A DNA stretch of 64,000 nt, taken from assembly GCF_000429265.1 (NCBI RefSeq), contig NZ_AUBN01000014.1, forward strand, positions 62,001 to 126,000, read 5' to 3'. Under the pieces are notes generated by a model. The model made no database searches. It was not told where the DNA came from and saw nothing but the letters and a program-made list of their open reading frames with translations. How positions within the stretch are numbered: the first letter of the stretch is position 1; every line of letters begins with the position of its first letter. The translations under genes were made by a program, and so were the position numbers. Below are positions 8,386 to 17,393 of this stretch, one piece after another. Origin of the DNA: Actinomyces gerencseriae DSM 6844. GTDB lineage: Bacteria > Actinomycetota > Actinomycetes > Actinomycetales > Actinomycetaceae.

Positions 8386-9567
8386 TCAGGTCCAGTCCGG
8401 TGCGGTGGCGGCGCCGTGCAGGACGCTGTTGTGGAACCACCGCGGTTGCAACGACAGGCAGAACTCAGCGGGGAACCAGTCCGACGGAAGATCCTCCTCG
8501 CCGACCGGACTCCTGCTGAGGCGCACGTCCAGACCGCGCGCCGTGCGCCGGCGCCCCCACGTCGCCGGGGCGTCGGCCAGGAAGTCGGCGAGCAGCCGTT
8601 CGTAGGCGGGACCGAGATAGCACCACGGCACCGGTCGCATCGGCAGACCCGCGAGAAGCGCGTCGCCCACGCCGAGCCCCTGCGGGTTCTGCGCGCGCGG
8701 TCCGGGCATGGTGCTCCCGTCGTACGAACGGTCCCACTTCTCCAGGACCTCGGCCAGCGCCAGTTCGGCCCCCAGCTCGTCGGCGACCGCGACGAACACC
8801 TCGTGAAGCCGGTCGAGCGAGGTCTCGTCGAGTGCGTCGAGCTCGGCCGCGCATGCCACTCGGTACATGCCGTGCGGTTCCTCCGGCGCGCATGGGAGTA
8901 GCGCCACGGTGCCGATCGGCTCGGGACCGGTCAGATACACCCCGTGGTCATCGACGCGCCTCCTGTCATCGGCCGCCCCGATCGTCGCGTCGGACAGCGC
9001 CAGCATCCGCGCCCGACCGGTGTACTCGGTGGGCAGCCATTCCGGCGCGACTCGTTCAACGGCCCGCATCCAGGCGGCGACCGGGTCGGGGCGCACCGAC
9101 TCGCGCACGAACCACCGCAGGTGGACCACCGGGAAGGTCTCCTCCGGAATGTCATAGAGATCGGGGTCGAACTCGGGGAGCGGCCGGTCGCCCACCGGCC
9201 AGACCACGCGCTCGAAGAAGGAGGCGATAATGCCCTCGCACCGATGCGCCAGGGTCTCGGCGATCGTGAGGCCGCGGTCCCCGGCGGGGGCGGAGCGCAG
9301 GCCGCCCGGCCATCGGAGGTGGTAGCAGAAGGGGAGCTCGTCGTGCCCCGACACATCCTTGACGAAGTCGACGAAATCGAGGGATACGTCGAGGGAGCCC
9401 TCGTCCAGTTCCAGGACCGTGCGCGCACCGTCGCGGAGACGGATGCTCGTCCCGTCGCCGTCGTTCCCCTCGACGGCGAGGTCGGGGGCCGCCTCGCGCG
9501 CATCGCGCAGCGTCAGTTCACGACGCGTGTAGAGTTCGTAGAGTTCGGGGGATTCCTGGCTCTGCAT
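8386..9567 (-). CDS. hypothetical protein, 393 aa
   Basis: I do not recognise this family. It is a soluble, acidic protein starting at ATG 9567 (MQSQESPELYELYTRRELT), with no signal peptide or membrane segment. It is rich in Trp, Pro and acidic residues (PVVHLRWFVRESVRPDPVAAW, KWDRSYDGSTMPG, LQPRWFHNSVLHG). It is intact with normal codon bias. It sits between panD and lysS, where other actinobacteria carry coaX or nad genes, so it is probably an accessory insertion. Whether it is co-transcribed with panD is unclear, because a repeat-containing gap of 173 bp separates them. Confidence 0.75.
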   Translation of the reverse strand: MQSQESPELYELYTRRELTLRDAREAAPDLAVEGNDGDGTSIRLRDGARTVLELDEGSLDVSLDFVDFVKDVSGHDELPFCYHLRWPGGLRSAPAGDRGLTIAETLAHRCEGIIASFFERVVWPVGDRPLPEFDPDLYDIPEETFPVVHLRWFVRESVRPDPVAAWMRAVERVAPEWLPTEYTGRARMLALSDATIGAADDRRRVDDHGVYLTGPEPIGTVALLPCAPEEPHGMYRVACAAELDALDETSLDRLHEVFVAVADELGAELALAEVLEKWDRSYDGSTMPGPRAQNPQGLGVGDALLAGLPMRPVPWCYLGPAYERLLADFLADAPATWGRRRTARGLDVRLSRSPVGEEDLPSDWFPAEFCLSLQPRWFHNSVLHGAATAPDWT

Positions 9568-9626
9568 GCTCTCCACCCTATCGGGGGCGGGCGTGCCCGC
9601 AACGGCGCGGCCGCGAGCGGGACCGG

Positions 9627-9700
9627 GACGGGACCGGGGCACCGCTCGGCCGCGGACGAGGCCGGGACGCGGGACCGGAACGCCGCTCGGCCGCGAGCGG
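9627..9700 (-). repeat. short GC-rich repeat pair upstream of the unknown gene
   Basis: GGGACCGG followed within a few bases by CCGCTCGGCCGCG occurs twice, about 45 bp apart, between the unknown gene and panD. Function unknown. Confidence 0.4.
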
Positions 9701-9740
9701 GGCGAGCCGCCACGTCTCCATCTGGGTGGAGGAGGCGGGT

Positions 9741-10196
9741 TCAGCCCCGGGCCGCGGCGAAGGCGGTGCCGGAGGATGCCAGCCCCTGAAGGCGAGCGGC
9801 GTCGGAGTCGGCGGGAACCTGTCCGGGCTCGCGGCTCCGCTCCACGATGCGATTGCTCCCATCGACGAAGACGACGTGCGGCAGGTAGGTGCGAGCCCTG
9901 CTCTCGTCCAACTGGGAGTAGGCGATGAGGATAACGAGGTCACCGGGGCTCACAAGGTGCGCGGCGGCACCATTCACGCAGACCTGCCCTGTTCCGCGCT
10001 CGCCGGGGATGACGTAGGTGGACAGCCGGTTGCCGTTGGTGCAATCGCAGATGTCGACGCGCTCTCCCGGGAGAAGATCAGCGGCATCAAGGAGGTCCGC
10101 ATCCACGGTGATGGACCCGACGTAGTCGAGGTCGGACTGAGTCACCGTGGCGCGATGGATCTTGGACGTCATCATCGTCCGCAGGCGTGAAGTCAT
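9741..10196 (-). CDS. panD: aspartate 1-decarboxylase precursor
   Basis: Decarboxylates L-aspartate to beta-alanine for pantothenate synthesis. The 151-aa zymogen has the strongly conserved [22 protein letters not shown], with the self-cleaving Gly-Ser bond (G27-S28 from the start used here) that generates the pyruvoyl cofactor. [19 protein letters not shown] is the conserved C-terminal half, followed by a short extra tail. An alternative ATG at 10175 would shorten the N-terminus by seven residues; homologues begin with LRTM, favouring 10196. It follows panC with a 172-bp gap. Confidence 0.93.
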   Translation of the reverse strand: MTSRLRTMMTSKIHRATVTQSDLDYVGSITVDADLLDAADLLPGERVDICDCTNGNRLSTYVIPGERGTGQVCVNGAAAHLVSPGDLVILIAYSQLDESRARTYLPHVVFVDGSNRIVERSREPGQVPADSDAARLQGLASSGTAFAAARG

Positions 10197-10368
10197 CGCG
10201 GCAAGGGTAGGTGGGACGATGCGTCATACCAAAGCGCGGGCCTCGATGGTGACCGACTCGACAGGCCGGATCGGGGATCGTCGAGGGTTGCCGGACACCG
10301 TCGTGGGTCGCTCGCCGGGCCGCCGACCACCAGGGTCGCTGCAGGACTGCCGGGAGCAGCCCGGGCCG

Positions 10369-11418
10369 TCAAGCCACCGGACCGCCGCAGGTGATGAGGG
10401 CGTTGTCGATGAGCCTGGTCGTGCCCACCTTCGCGGCCAGCGCCAGCAGGGCCGGCTCCGCGGGCCGATCCGTCCGCTCCGCCCCGACGGGCCCGCGGGA
10501 CGCGGGCAGACCGGCACCCGCGCCGACCCCTGCGCACGGCAGGCCGGGACCAGCGCCTGTCATGTCGACGAAACTGTCCGGGGCGACCACGGCCACGTAG
10601 TCCACCTCGACACCCGGCGCGCGCGTCAGCACCCGGAGCGCCGCGGTCCTCACCCCGGCGGCGCTCGCCCCGGCCCGCGCCGCCTCCCGCCCCGCGTCGA
10701 GGGCATGGCACAAGGCCAAGGCTTGCTCGCGCTCCTGCGCGGTCAGGTAGGCGTTGCGCGAGCTCATGGCCAGGCCGTCGGCCTCGCGGCGGATCTCGAC
10801 CGGTACGATCTCGACCGGCACAGCGAGGTCGCGGACCATGGCGCGCACGATCGCCAGTTGCTGGGCGTCCTTGCGACCGAACAGCGCCCACCGCGGGCGG
10901 GTGAGATGCATGAGAGTCAGCACCACCTGCAGCACGCCGGCGAAATGGGTGGGTCTGGTGGCCCCCTCCAGGACGGTGGCGATCGGGCCGGGATCGACCC
11001 GCACGGCCGGGTCGCCGTCGGGATACATGACCTCGGGCGTGGGCGCGAAGACGATGAGCCGTCCGACGATGAGTGCGTCCTCGCCATCGGGAGCGCGCAG
11101 GATGGAGACCAGGCCCTCGACATCGGCCTCCAGGGTGCGCGGATAGGCCTCCAGGTCCTCCCCGGCGGCGAACTGGAGAGGGTTGACGAAGATGGTGACG
11201 ACGACGGTGCCCCCCGGTCCGACCAGGCGAGCGGCCTCGGTCACGAGGTCGAAGTGGCCCTGGTGGAGAGCCCCCATCGTCATTGCGACGGCGCGGGGAG
11301 CGCCCGTGCGATCGTCAACGGCGAGGGCGGCGGCGAGGTCGTCGCGGCTGCGGACCAGGGTCACCCGACCAGAGCGAGGACCGGGCGCGGCTGGAGCGGG
11401 GGAAGCGGGACGAGTCAT
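10369..11418 (-). CDS. panC: pantothenate synthetase
   Basis: ATP-dependent condensation of pantoate and beta-alanine to pantothenate. The 349-aa protein shows the HIGH-like TMGALHQGH (about residue 47-55), FVNPLQF, ATRPTHFAGV, LFGRKDAQQL and the KMSKS-equivalent MSSRNAYL. It is longer than usual (about 280-300 aa) because of a Gly/Ala/Pro-rich insertion near residues 290-320 before the conserved C-terminus. It forms a pan pair with panD. In related genomes it directly follows the DUF2520 gene, which here is 3.2 kb upstream, beyond an HNH gene. Confidence 0.93.
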   Translation of the reverse strand: MTRPASPAPAAPGPRSGRVTLVRSRDDLAAALAVDDRTGAPRAVAMTMGALHQGHFDLVTEAARLVGPGGTVVVTIFVNPLQFAAGEDLEAYPRTLEADVEGLVSILRAPDGEDALIVGRLIVFAPTPEVMYPDGDPAVRVDPGPIATVLEGATRPTHFAGVLQVVLTLMHLTRPRWALFGRKDAQQLAIVRAMVRDLAVPVEIVPVEIRREADGLAMSSRNAYLTAQEREQALALCHALDAGREAARAGASAAGVRTAALRVLTRAPGVEVDYVAVVAPDSFVDMTGAGPGLPCAGVGAGAGLPASRGPVGAERTDRPAEPALLALAAKVGTTRLIDNALITCGGPVA

Positions 11419-11550
11419 GATCCCACGCTAGACGACCGACGACACGGGGGTGGACGACCGCCGCTGGGCGCCGGGGCGCGCGGAGACGGAAGCGCGCGGA
11501 ACCTGCGGCGCGCAGGGTCGCGGGAATGCGGCGCGCAGAGCCGCAGGTCC

Positions 11551-11638
11551 GTCCACTCCGCCCGCGAGACCGGGACTGCGCCCACCTGACGGACGCAGCA
11601 GGAGAGCCACCCGTCCGCCCCGCCCGCAAGACCGGGGA
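11551..11638 (+). repeat. spaced 25-bp repeat pair, 62-bp period
   Basis: GTCC(ACT/GCC)CCGCCCGC(G/A)AGACCGGG occurs at 11551-11575 and 11613-11638 with an unrelated 37-bp spacer. Close by, ACCTGCGGC (from about 11501) and GCCGCAGGT (to about 11549) form an inverted repeat. Both lie in the gap between the HNH gene's 3' end and panC. Confidence 0.6.
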
Positions 11639-11686
11639 CCGACTTGGGAACCGGAGCCCGACCCGACCGGCTGGTCCCGGCCGTCG

Positions 11687-14194
11687 TCAGAAGGGAGGGA
11701 TGGCATCGAGCAGCGGGGCCAGGCCGAGTGCGTGGAGGGGCTGCGGGTAGGGGGCGGATTCGAAGTCACCGGGATTATGACCGGGGAGGGGACCACGGGT
11801 GGCGACGACGGGAGCGCGGTCAGGACTGCGCCCGGAGTCGTCGTGAATGCCAGAGGTCGCCATGCGGCTCAGGGCGGCGTCGGCGAGCCCCTTGCGAAGG
11901 CGATTCAGGACGGCGGGAGTGACGGCCCGGGCGAGGACGTCGGGCACGCGGGCCGCCGGGCGGGCCTCCTGACGCGGTCCAGTGCGGCGGGGCAGCATGG
12001 TGATGCTCCCGTCCGATGCGCGGCGATACCGGGCGCCGGTGGGAGTGCGCCACACCAGGGCGCCGTCACGGGCGCGAGTCAGGGACCAGCCGGGGGTGTG
12101 CTTGAGACGGTGGTGAGCCCGGCACAGACAGGTCAGATTGTCCAACGACGTGGTGCCGCCACTGACCCAGGGCACAATGTGGTCCAGATCGCATGCGCGT
12201 GCGGGTGCATCGCACCCGGGGTGAGTGCATGTGCTGTCGCGAACGCGGACGAGATCGGCCATGGCCGCGGGCGGCCGGTAGCGGGAACGACCCGCATCCA
12301 CCACGGCGCCCGAGAGCGGGTCGGTGACCAGGCGCCGCCAGGTCCCGCCCGCCGCCAGCGCCCGAGCCACAGCGGCCGGCACGGGCGCGCTCCTGCCGGC
12401 CGTGCCCATGCTCGCCCCCGGGACCTCGGCCCGGCCGGGCAGAAGGTCCACGCCGGATATGAGATTCGCATCGGGCGCGCCGTGAACGGATGGACCTCCT
12501 CCAGGACGATCGGCGTCGGACGACGCGGCTCCGGGAGGTCCAGCAGCGACGCCGACCGGATCGGCGATACCGGGTCGTGCGTCGAGCGCTCCGTTGCCGG
12601 GAGGACCGGCGTCGGAGATTCCGGTGGTGCGGGGCGGACCGCCTCTGGACGATCGAGGTTCGAGGACGTCGGTGAGGTGGTCCAGGGGGACGATGACATC
12701 CACGTTGACCTTCAGCCCCGGGGGCAGCGGCACCGGATCGGCGCCCGACGGCATCCACCATGGACCCGTCCGGTCGACCAGATCGCTGAGCGCGGTCAGC
12801 AACCCTTCAAGAGGGACCCCATCGGGCATCGGACTCGCCGCGATCGGTCCATCGTCCATCGGACGCACCGGCTCCGCCGGAGCAGCCGCGTCCGCGGCAT
12901 CCGCCGAGGCCTCCGATCCCGCCCCTGCGCCGACCGAGCCCGCAGCACCGACCAGGCCCGCAGCACCGACCGGACCCGCCGAACCACGAGGGTCGGGCGG
13001 GGCCGTCGGGACCGCTTCCGCGGCGTCCGCCGGCCCGATCGGGCGCACGGCAGCGGGCTCGCCCCCACCCCCACTCGTCCCAGCGGTCCGCGGAGTCGTC
13101 GCACGGTATCGGCTGCTCCTCAGGGTATGCAGGCTCATGGCGACCAAGGCGTCGGCTCGCAGCTGCCCCAGGGAGCGCTGGTCGCCCACGGCTCGCGCCG
13201 AGGCGGCGATGGCGTCCAGGGTCGCATCCACCAGGAAGGCGTCGGAGCGGGGCATGAGCATGCGCATCTCGCACACTCCCGTGCCCGCCTGGCGCGGCCG
13301 GGACACATGACGTTGCGCGGTGTTGCGCCGAGTTCGTCGACTCACTCCCTCGGGGTCCAGCGAGGTGAGCGCCCGGTCCACGTCCCGGCCCAGCTGGGCG
13401 CGCGTGCGGTGCGCGGCCCTGCCCAGCACTCTGGCCTGCACCGCCTCCGCCACGCGGGCGGGCTCGCCCTCGAGCCGTCGCACCAGCAGAGTCGTCTTGG
13501 ACTCGTCCAGCAGACCCACCCGGTGCAGGCCCTCGATCGGCGCCAGCCGCCCATCGAGCAGCCCGAGGCCGCGGTCCACCAGTTGCGAGGCTCGCGTGCG
13601 CGAGACACCCAGACGGCATGCGACCTCGCCAGTGGCGTTCCAGCGCCCCGCCATCATGTCACCGGGCGACGCCGCCTCTCGAACGGCCCCGCCCTGCTCG
13701 GCCCGATCCTGCTCGCCGTCCTCCTCGCGATCCTCGTCCCGCTCCCACCGCGGGGGCGGGGAGGGGAGGCCGCGCATCTCCGGGCAGAGGGCCAGACACG
13801 CGGCCGCCACAGCCTGCGCCCATTGCGCCCATCCGGCCAGACGCCCGCAGGCCGCCATCAGCTCGCTCAGGCCATCCGCGCCCAGCTCCACCAGTGCTCC
13901 GACGCCCCGCTCGCCATCGATCATCAGCGCCCCCGCGGCCTCGGTCAGCATCCGCTCACTCGGTTCCACCACACCGTCGAACAGTCCGGGGCCGGGGGCC
14001 CTGGACGCGTCGTCCGCACCGGGGGCCCGGACGAGCAGAGGCGACACCAACCGCTCGATCACGTCGGCCAACCCGGCGCCCGGCACCATCCCCGCGAAAC
14101 GCATCAGGACGCTCTCAACCCGATCGGAGGTAGCCGCGGCCGCGCCCGCGGTCGATCCGGCAGGCTCCCCGGCAGCGCTCCGCTCATCGAACAT
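11687..14194 (-). CDS. DUF222 / 13E12-type HNH endonuclease domain protein
   Basis: An 835-aa protein of the actinobacterial DUF222-HNH family (13E12 repeat-like), often multicopy and mobile. The N-terminal half is the helical DUF222 region (GEVACRLGVSRTRASQLVDRGL is a helix-turn-helix-like stretch). The middle (about residues 390-580) is low-complexity Ala/Gly/Pro. The C-terminal HNH nuclease (about residues 655-700) has CTHPGCDAPARACDLDHIVPW then TSLDNLTCLCRAHHRLKH, so zinc-binding Cys pairs and the DH...N...H catalytic residues are intact. It splits the otherwise adjacent DUF2520 and panC genes and is bounded on both sides by repeat arrays, suggesting insertion. Substrate is unknown. Confidence 0.88.
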   Translation of the reverse strand: MFDERSAAGEPAGSTAGAAAATSDRVESVLMRFAGMVPGAGLADVIERLVSPLLVRAPGADDASRAPGPGLFDGVVEPSERMLTEAAGALMIDGERGVGALVELGADGLSELMAACGRLAGWAQWAQAVAAACLALCPEMRGLPSPPPRWERDEDREEDGEQDRAEQGGAVREAASPGDMMAGRWNATGEVACRLGVSRTRASQLVDRGLGLLDGRLAPIEGLHRVGLLDESKTTLLVRRLEGEPARVAEAVQARVLGRAAHRTRAQLGRDVDRALTSLDPEGVSRRTRRNTAQRHVSRPRQAGTGVCEMRMLMPRSDAFLVDATLDAIAASARAVGDQRSLGQLRADALVAMSLHTLRSSRYRATTPRTAGTSGGGGEPAAVRPIGPADAAEAVPTAPPDPRGSAGPVGAAGLVGAAGSVGAGAGSEASADAADAAAPAEPVRPMDDGPIAASPMPDGVPLEGLLTALSDLVDRTGPWWMPSGADPVPLPPGLKVNVDVIVPLDHLTDVLEPRSSRGGPPRTTGISDAGPPGNGALDARPGIADPVGVAAGPPGAASSDADRPGGGPSVHGAPDANLISGVDLLPGRAEVPGASMGTAGRSAPVPAAVARALAAGGTWRRLVTDPLSGAVVDAGRSRYRPPAAMADLVRVRDSTCTHPGCDAPARACDLDHIVPWVSGGTTSLDNLTCLCRAHHRLKHTPGWSLTRARDGALVWRTPTGARYRRASDGSITMLPRRTGPRQEARPAARVPDVLARAVTPAVLNRLRKGLADAALSRMATSGIHDDSGRSPDRAPVVATRGPLPGHNPGDFESAPYPQPLHALGLAPLLDAIPPF

Positions 14195-14244
14195 ATGTAC
14201 ACAGTATCTCCTGGGTACGACACGAAACCGCAGCCCTTAACAAT

Positions 14245-14397
14245 GCCCGGCGCCCGGGGCACCGCCGGCGGGCGGGGACCAGCAGCCACAGGGCAAGCGT
14301 CAGCAGGCCCGGCGCCCGGGGCACCGCCGGCGGGCGGGGACCAGCAGGCACAGGGCAAGCGTCAGCAGGCCCGGCGCCCGGGGCACCGCCGACGGGC
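14245..14397 (+). repeat. 62-bp tandem repeat, 2.5 copies
   Basis: A 62-bp unit starting GCCCGGCGCCCGGGGCACCG and ending CAAGCGTCAGCAG repeats at 14245-14306 and 14307-14368, with a partial third copy at 14369-14397. Unlike the other arrays, the whole unit is repeated. It lies upstream of the HNH gene. Confidence 0.85.
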
Positions 14398-14462
14398 AGA
14401 CCCCGGCACTACGCCATCGGCCCGGACGAGCGCCGGCAGGCGGCCAGCCGGTCGCTGTCGCC

Positions 14463-14552
14463 GTCCTTCCTCACGCCCGGGACTCAGCGGTGCGGGAACG
14501 ACGATGAAGGCCAGAACCTTGTGTCCTTCCCCACGCCCGGGACTCAGCGGTG
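14463..14552 (+). repeat. spaced 30-bp repeat pair, 60-bp period
   Basis: GTCCTTCC(T/C)CACGCCCGGGACT followed by CAGCGGTG occurs at 14463-14492 and 14523-14552, one mismatch in 30 bp, with an unrelated 30-bp spacer. A decayed third copy (GTCCTTCACCGCACCCGGAAC) starts at 14586. With the 62-bp repeat it fills the 447-bp gap between the HNH and DUF2520 genes. Confidence 0.8.
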
Positions 14553-14641
14553 ACCATGACGTCAACACTGTCATTGAGGATCGCCGTCCTTCACCGCACC
14601 CGGAACCCGGGCACCGCACGACCCGCCCGGAACGGCCCGGA

Positions 14642-15592
14642 TCACCCCGCGTCGTCCGCGTCGCCGTCCGAGGCGAGCGCCCCGCGCACTTCCTCGGCCT
14701 GGCGCCCGGTGATCCGCCCAGCGTCCTCGGCTCGCCGCGTCGTGGCTCGTGCGAGTGCCCGGTAGGCGTCCACGACGTCGTCGAGCGGGCGGCCCTCGTC
14801 ATCGAGCAGGGCTCCCAGCGCCTCGACGTGGGAGCGGACGGTGCCGGCGTCGCCGCGCGATACCGGGCCGCTCAACGCGGAATCGGCGCCCTCGGTCAGG
14901 GCTCGATCCAGCGCGGCGGTGAGCAGCGGGCCGAGGGTGGCGGCGCCGTCGTCGACGCCGGCGGCCGCCAGGATGCGCACCGCCTGCCCGACGAGCGTGA
15001 CCAGGTGGTTGGCCCCGTGGGCCAGCGCCGCGTGGTAGGCGGGGCGAGAGGCCTCGGGCAGGACGAAGGGCTCGCCGCCGAGTTCGACGGCCAGGGCCTG
15101 GGCGATGGGCAGAACGGCGTCGGGGGCGGTGACGGCCATGGGGCAGCCGGTCAGCCGGGCGACATCGGTGGAGAAACCGCCGAAAGTCATGGCCGGGTGG
15201 AGGGCGAGCGGGATGGCGCCGAGCCGTCGAGCGGGATCGAGGATCCCGATGCCGTAGCGCCCCGAGGTGTGGACGACCAGCTGACCGGGCTGCCACCGAT
15301 CCAGGTCGGCCAGGCCGCGGACGAGCGGGGCGAGGGCGTCGTCCGGAACGGCGAGCAGCACGAGCTCGGCGCGCTCGACGATCTCATCGATCCGGAGCAC
15401 CGGAACGCCCGGCAGAAGAAGCTCGGCGCGCTCACGACTGGCCTCGGAGACCGCGTGCACGCCGATGATGCGGTGATCGACGGCCCGCAGAGCGCTGCCC
15501 AGCACCGCACCCACGCGTCCGGCGGAGATGATGCCGACACCGAGGCGGCCGGGACGCGAGCCGGCGGAGGGGGTCGAGGGGATCTCGGACAT
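14642..15592 (-). CDS. Rossmann-like / DUF2520 domain protein
   Basis: A 316-aa protein with an N-terminal NAD(P)-binding Rossmann fold (LGVGIISAGRVGAVLGSALR, about residues 17-36) and a C-terminal helical DUF2520 domain (HPAMTFGGF, AYHAALAHGANHLVTLVGQA), resembling 2-hydroxyacid/6-phosphogluconate dehydrogenases. In actinobacteria it typically precedes panC, suggesting a role linked to pantothenate or ketopantoate reduction, but the reaction is not established. ATG 15592 is chosen because conserved sequence begins shortly after; a longer frame upstream overlaps the PH-domain gene. Its 5' end lies 13 bp from that gene's stop, so the two are probably one operon. Confidence 0.85.
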   Translation of the reverse strand: MSEIPSTPSAGSRPGRLGVGIISAGRVGAVLGSALRAVDHRIIGVHAVSEASRERAELLLPGVPVLRIDEIVERAELVLLAVPDDALAPLVRGLADLDRWQPGQLVVHTSGRYGIGILDPARRLGAIPLALHPAMTFGGFSTDVARLTGCPMAVTAPDAVLPIAQALAVELGGEPFVLPEASRPAYHAALAHGANHLVTLVGQAVRILAAAGVDDGAATLGPLLTAALDRALTEGADSALSGPVSRGDAGTVRSHVEALGALLDDEGRPLDDVVDAYRALARATTRRAEDAGRITGRQAEEVRGALASDGDADDAG

Positions 15593-15605
15593 GCCGCCGA
15601 TCGTC

Positions 15606-17393
15606 TCACGCCGTCCCGGTCGGAGCAGCAGAGCCGTCATCCGCGGCCCGGGCGAGCCAGCGGTCGAGCCTCTCAGCACGACGACGGCGCGGGGCCCTCT
15701 CGGAGACGACTCGCTGGATGGCGGCCGCATCGGCGATATCGAGATTGCTCAGGCTCGTGCCCACCGCGCGACCCACCATGTCCAGATGGATCGTGGCCAG
15801 CCCCCGGCTCCGGGCGAACGGCCCCTGGAGCACCCGCGTCGATTGGATGCGCTCGTAGGGCACCACACTCACGCGTCGCGTCCAGCGTCCGAAGCGCAGG
15901 ACGACGCACGTGTCGGTCAGGGCGATCGCCTCGCGCCGCCAGGCCAGCGGAGAGAAGATCCTGCCTCGCGGCGAGATGCGAATGAATCCCCGCGACGGCG
16001 AGCCCGCCGGCGCCTCCCGCCGTCCTGCGCCGTCGTCGTCCGCCCCGGACAGGGCCGCGGCGAGGAAACCACCGGGATCGGGGACCCCCAGGTCGGGAAC
16101 CACCAGCCACAGGGCGCGCAGGGCCGTGTCCCGCCTCCCCACGGGCAGCAGCACATCGCCAGTGCGCTCCTCGGACGTCCGGGACGACGAGGAGTCGGAC
16201 GAACGACTCCCCTCCCGTCCGGCGACACCGACCCTCACCCGCCACCAGTCCTCGCGGCGCCACAGGAGTCCCTGCTCGATGCTCACCGCATGGACCCGCC
16301 CCGGTGGAAGAGTCGATGAGATCTCGGAGGTGAACCCGAATCGCATGCGGATACCCGCCGGTGTCGCGGCGGCCTGGAACCCCCAGCCGCGGTTGAATCG
16401 GTTCCACACGGCCCCGACGATCGCGATGGGACCCGCGATACCCGGCAGCAGAACGCCGAGGCCCGCGCCATCGTCGCCGATCACGGCCATGACTACTCCG
16501 ATGACGACGACGATGACCAGGACGGCGGCCCATAGGGTCATGGCCGACCGGAGGATCGAACCGATGAGAATTCCGGGACCGACGATGTACAGCGGATGCT
16601 CCTCGCGTTTGCCGGCGGAGCGCAGTGGCGCCGCGTCGACAGCGCCCTCGAACCCGAGAGGAGCGGACCCGCTGACACGGCCGACCTCGCTCGGGGGGCC
16701 GGGCGCGGCCGGACCAGCCGAGCCGGACGCGGCCGGGTCAGTGGGGTTGGGTGCGCCGAGCGCGGCCGGACCAGCCGGGCCGGACGAGCCGGACGAGCCA
16801 GCCGAGCCGGGCGCAGCGGTTGAGACGGCCCGTGCACTGCTATCGGCCGTCCGGGCGGGGTCCTCGGCGTCGCCGGCTGCCAGATCGAGGATGAGGTCGC
16901 GCAGCGCCTCGAGTCGGGCGGTGCTCAGATATCCGATGACGACGCGCGAGTCCGACCCGCCCGCGACCTCCACCGTCAGCATGCCCAGGCCGAAGATCCT
17001 CCCCAGCAGGGGATGGACGACGTCGACGGCCTGGATGCGCGGCAGTCGGGCGACCCGCAGCTGCCTGATGACGATGCCGCTGCGCAGATACACGCCATCG
17101 CGATCCACGGCGTAGGTCTTGGCCCACCATTGCAGGAAGAGGAAGGAGACCACGACGACGATCACGGCCAAACCCCCCAGCAGGGCCCAGCGCACGACGC
17201 CGTGGGCGAGATCGAAGCCGTGGGCGGTGGCGTACCGGTAGGCGTCGGCCAGGTTATCGACATTGCGGACGGCGATGATCGCGATGAAGGCAGTGACGAT
17301 CTTCCATCCCTCCAGGAGCGGTGAGACGGGATGCATGCGCCGCCAGTCGATGCCATCCGGCACGGCGATGCGGCGTCCGGCGCCCGCGCTCAT
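15606..17393 (-). CDS. PH-domain (DUF304/bPH2) membrane protein, large
   Basis: A 595-aa membrane protein with two N-terminal hydrophobic helices (VTAFIAIIAV; WALLGGLAVIVVVVSFLFLQW), then a bacterial PH domain (YAVDRDGVYLRSGIVIRQLRVARLPRIQAVDVVHPLLGRIFGLG). A disordered Ala/Pro linker (about residues 165-225) precedes a second helical pair and further PH-like repeats (WTRRVSVVPYERIQSTRVLQGPFARSRGLATIHLDMVG). These proteins come in large/small pairs in actinobacteria; function is poorly defined (membrane-associated, possibly stress related). Its ATG overlaps the stop of the small PH gene (ATGA), indicating translational coupling. Confidence 0.85.
   Translation of the reverse strand: MSAGAGRRIAVPDGIDWRRMHPVSPLLEGWKIVTAFIAIIAVRNVDNLADAYRYATAHGFDLAHGVVRWALLGGLAVIVVVVSFLFLQWWAKTYAVDRDGVYLRSGIVIRQLRVARLPRIQAVDVVHPLLGRIFGLGMLTVEVAGGSDSRVVIGYLSTARLEALRDLILDLAAGDAEDPARTADSSARAVSTAAPGSAGSSGSSGPAGPAALGAPNPTDPAASGSAGPAAPGPPSEVGRVSGSAPLGFEGAVDAAPLRSAGKREEHPLYIVGPGILIGSILRSAMTLWAAVLVIVVVIGVVMAVIGDDGAGLGVLLPGIAGPIAIVGAVWNRFNRGWGFQAAATPAGIRMRFGFTSEISSTLPPGRVHAVSIEQGLLWRREDWWRVRVGVAGREGSRSSDSSSSRTSEERTGDVLLPVGRRDTALRALWLVVPDLGVPDPGGFLAAALSGADDDGAGRREAPAGSPSRGFIRISPRGRIFSPLAWRREAIALTDTCVVLRFGRWTRRVSVVPYERIQSTRVLQGPFARSRGLATIHLDMVGRAVGTSLSNLDIADAAAIQRVVSERAPRRRRAERLDRWLARAADDGSAAPTGTA

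Noticed and set aside
11450-15985. A 1,511-codon open frame on the plus strand
   Set aside because: It lies antisense to panC's upstream gap, the HNH gene and the DUF2520 gene, has basic low-complexity sequence and no ribosome-binding site. It is a GC-bias shadow, as are the other very long antisense frames in this window.
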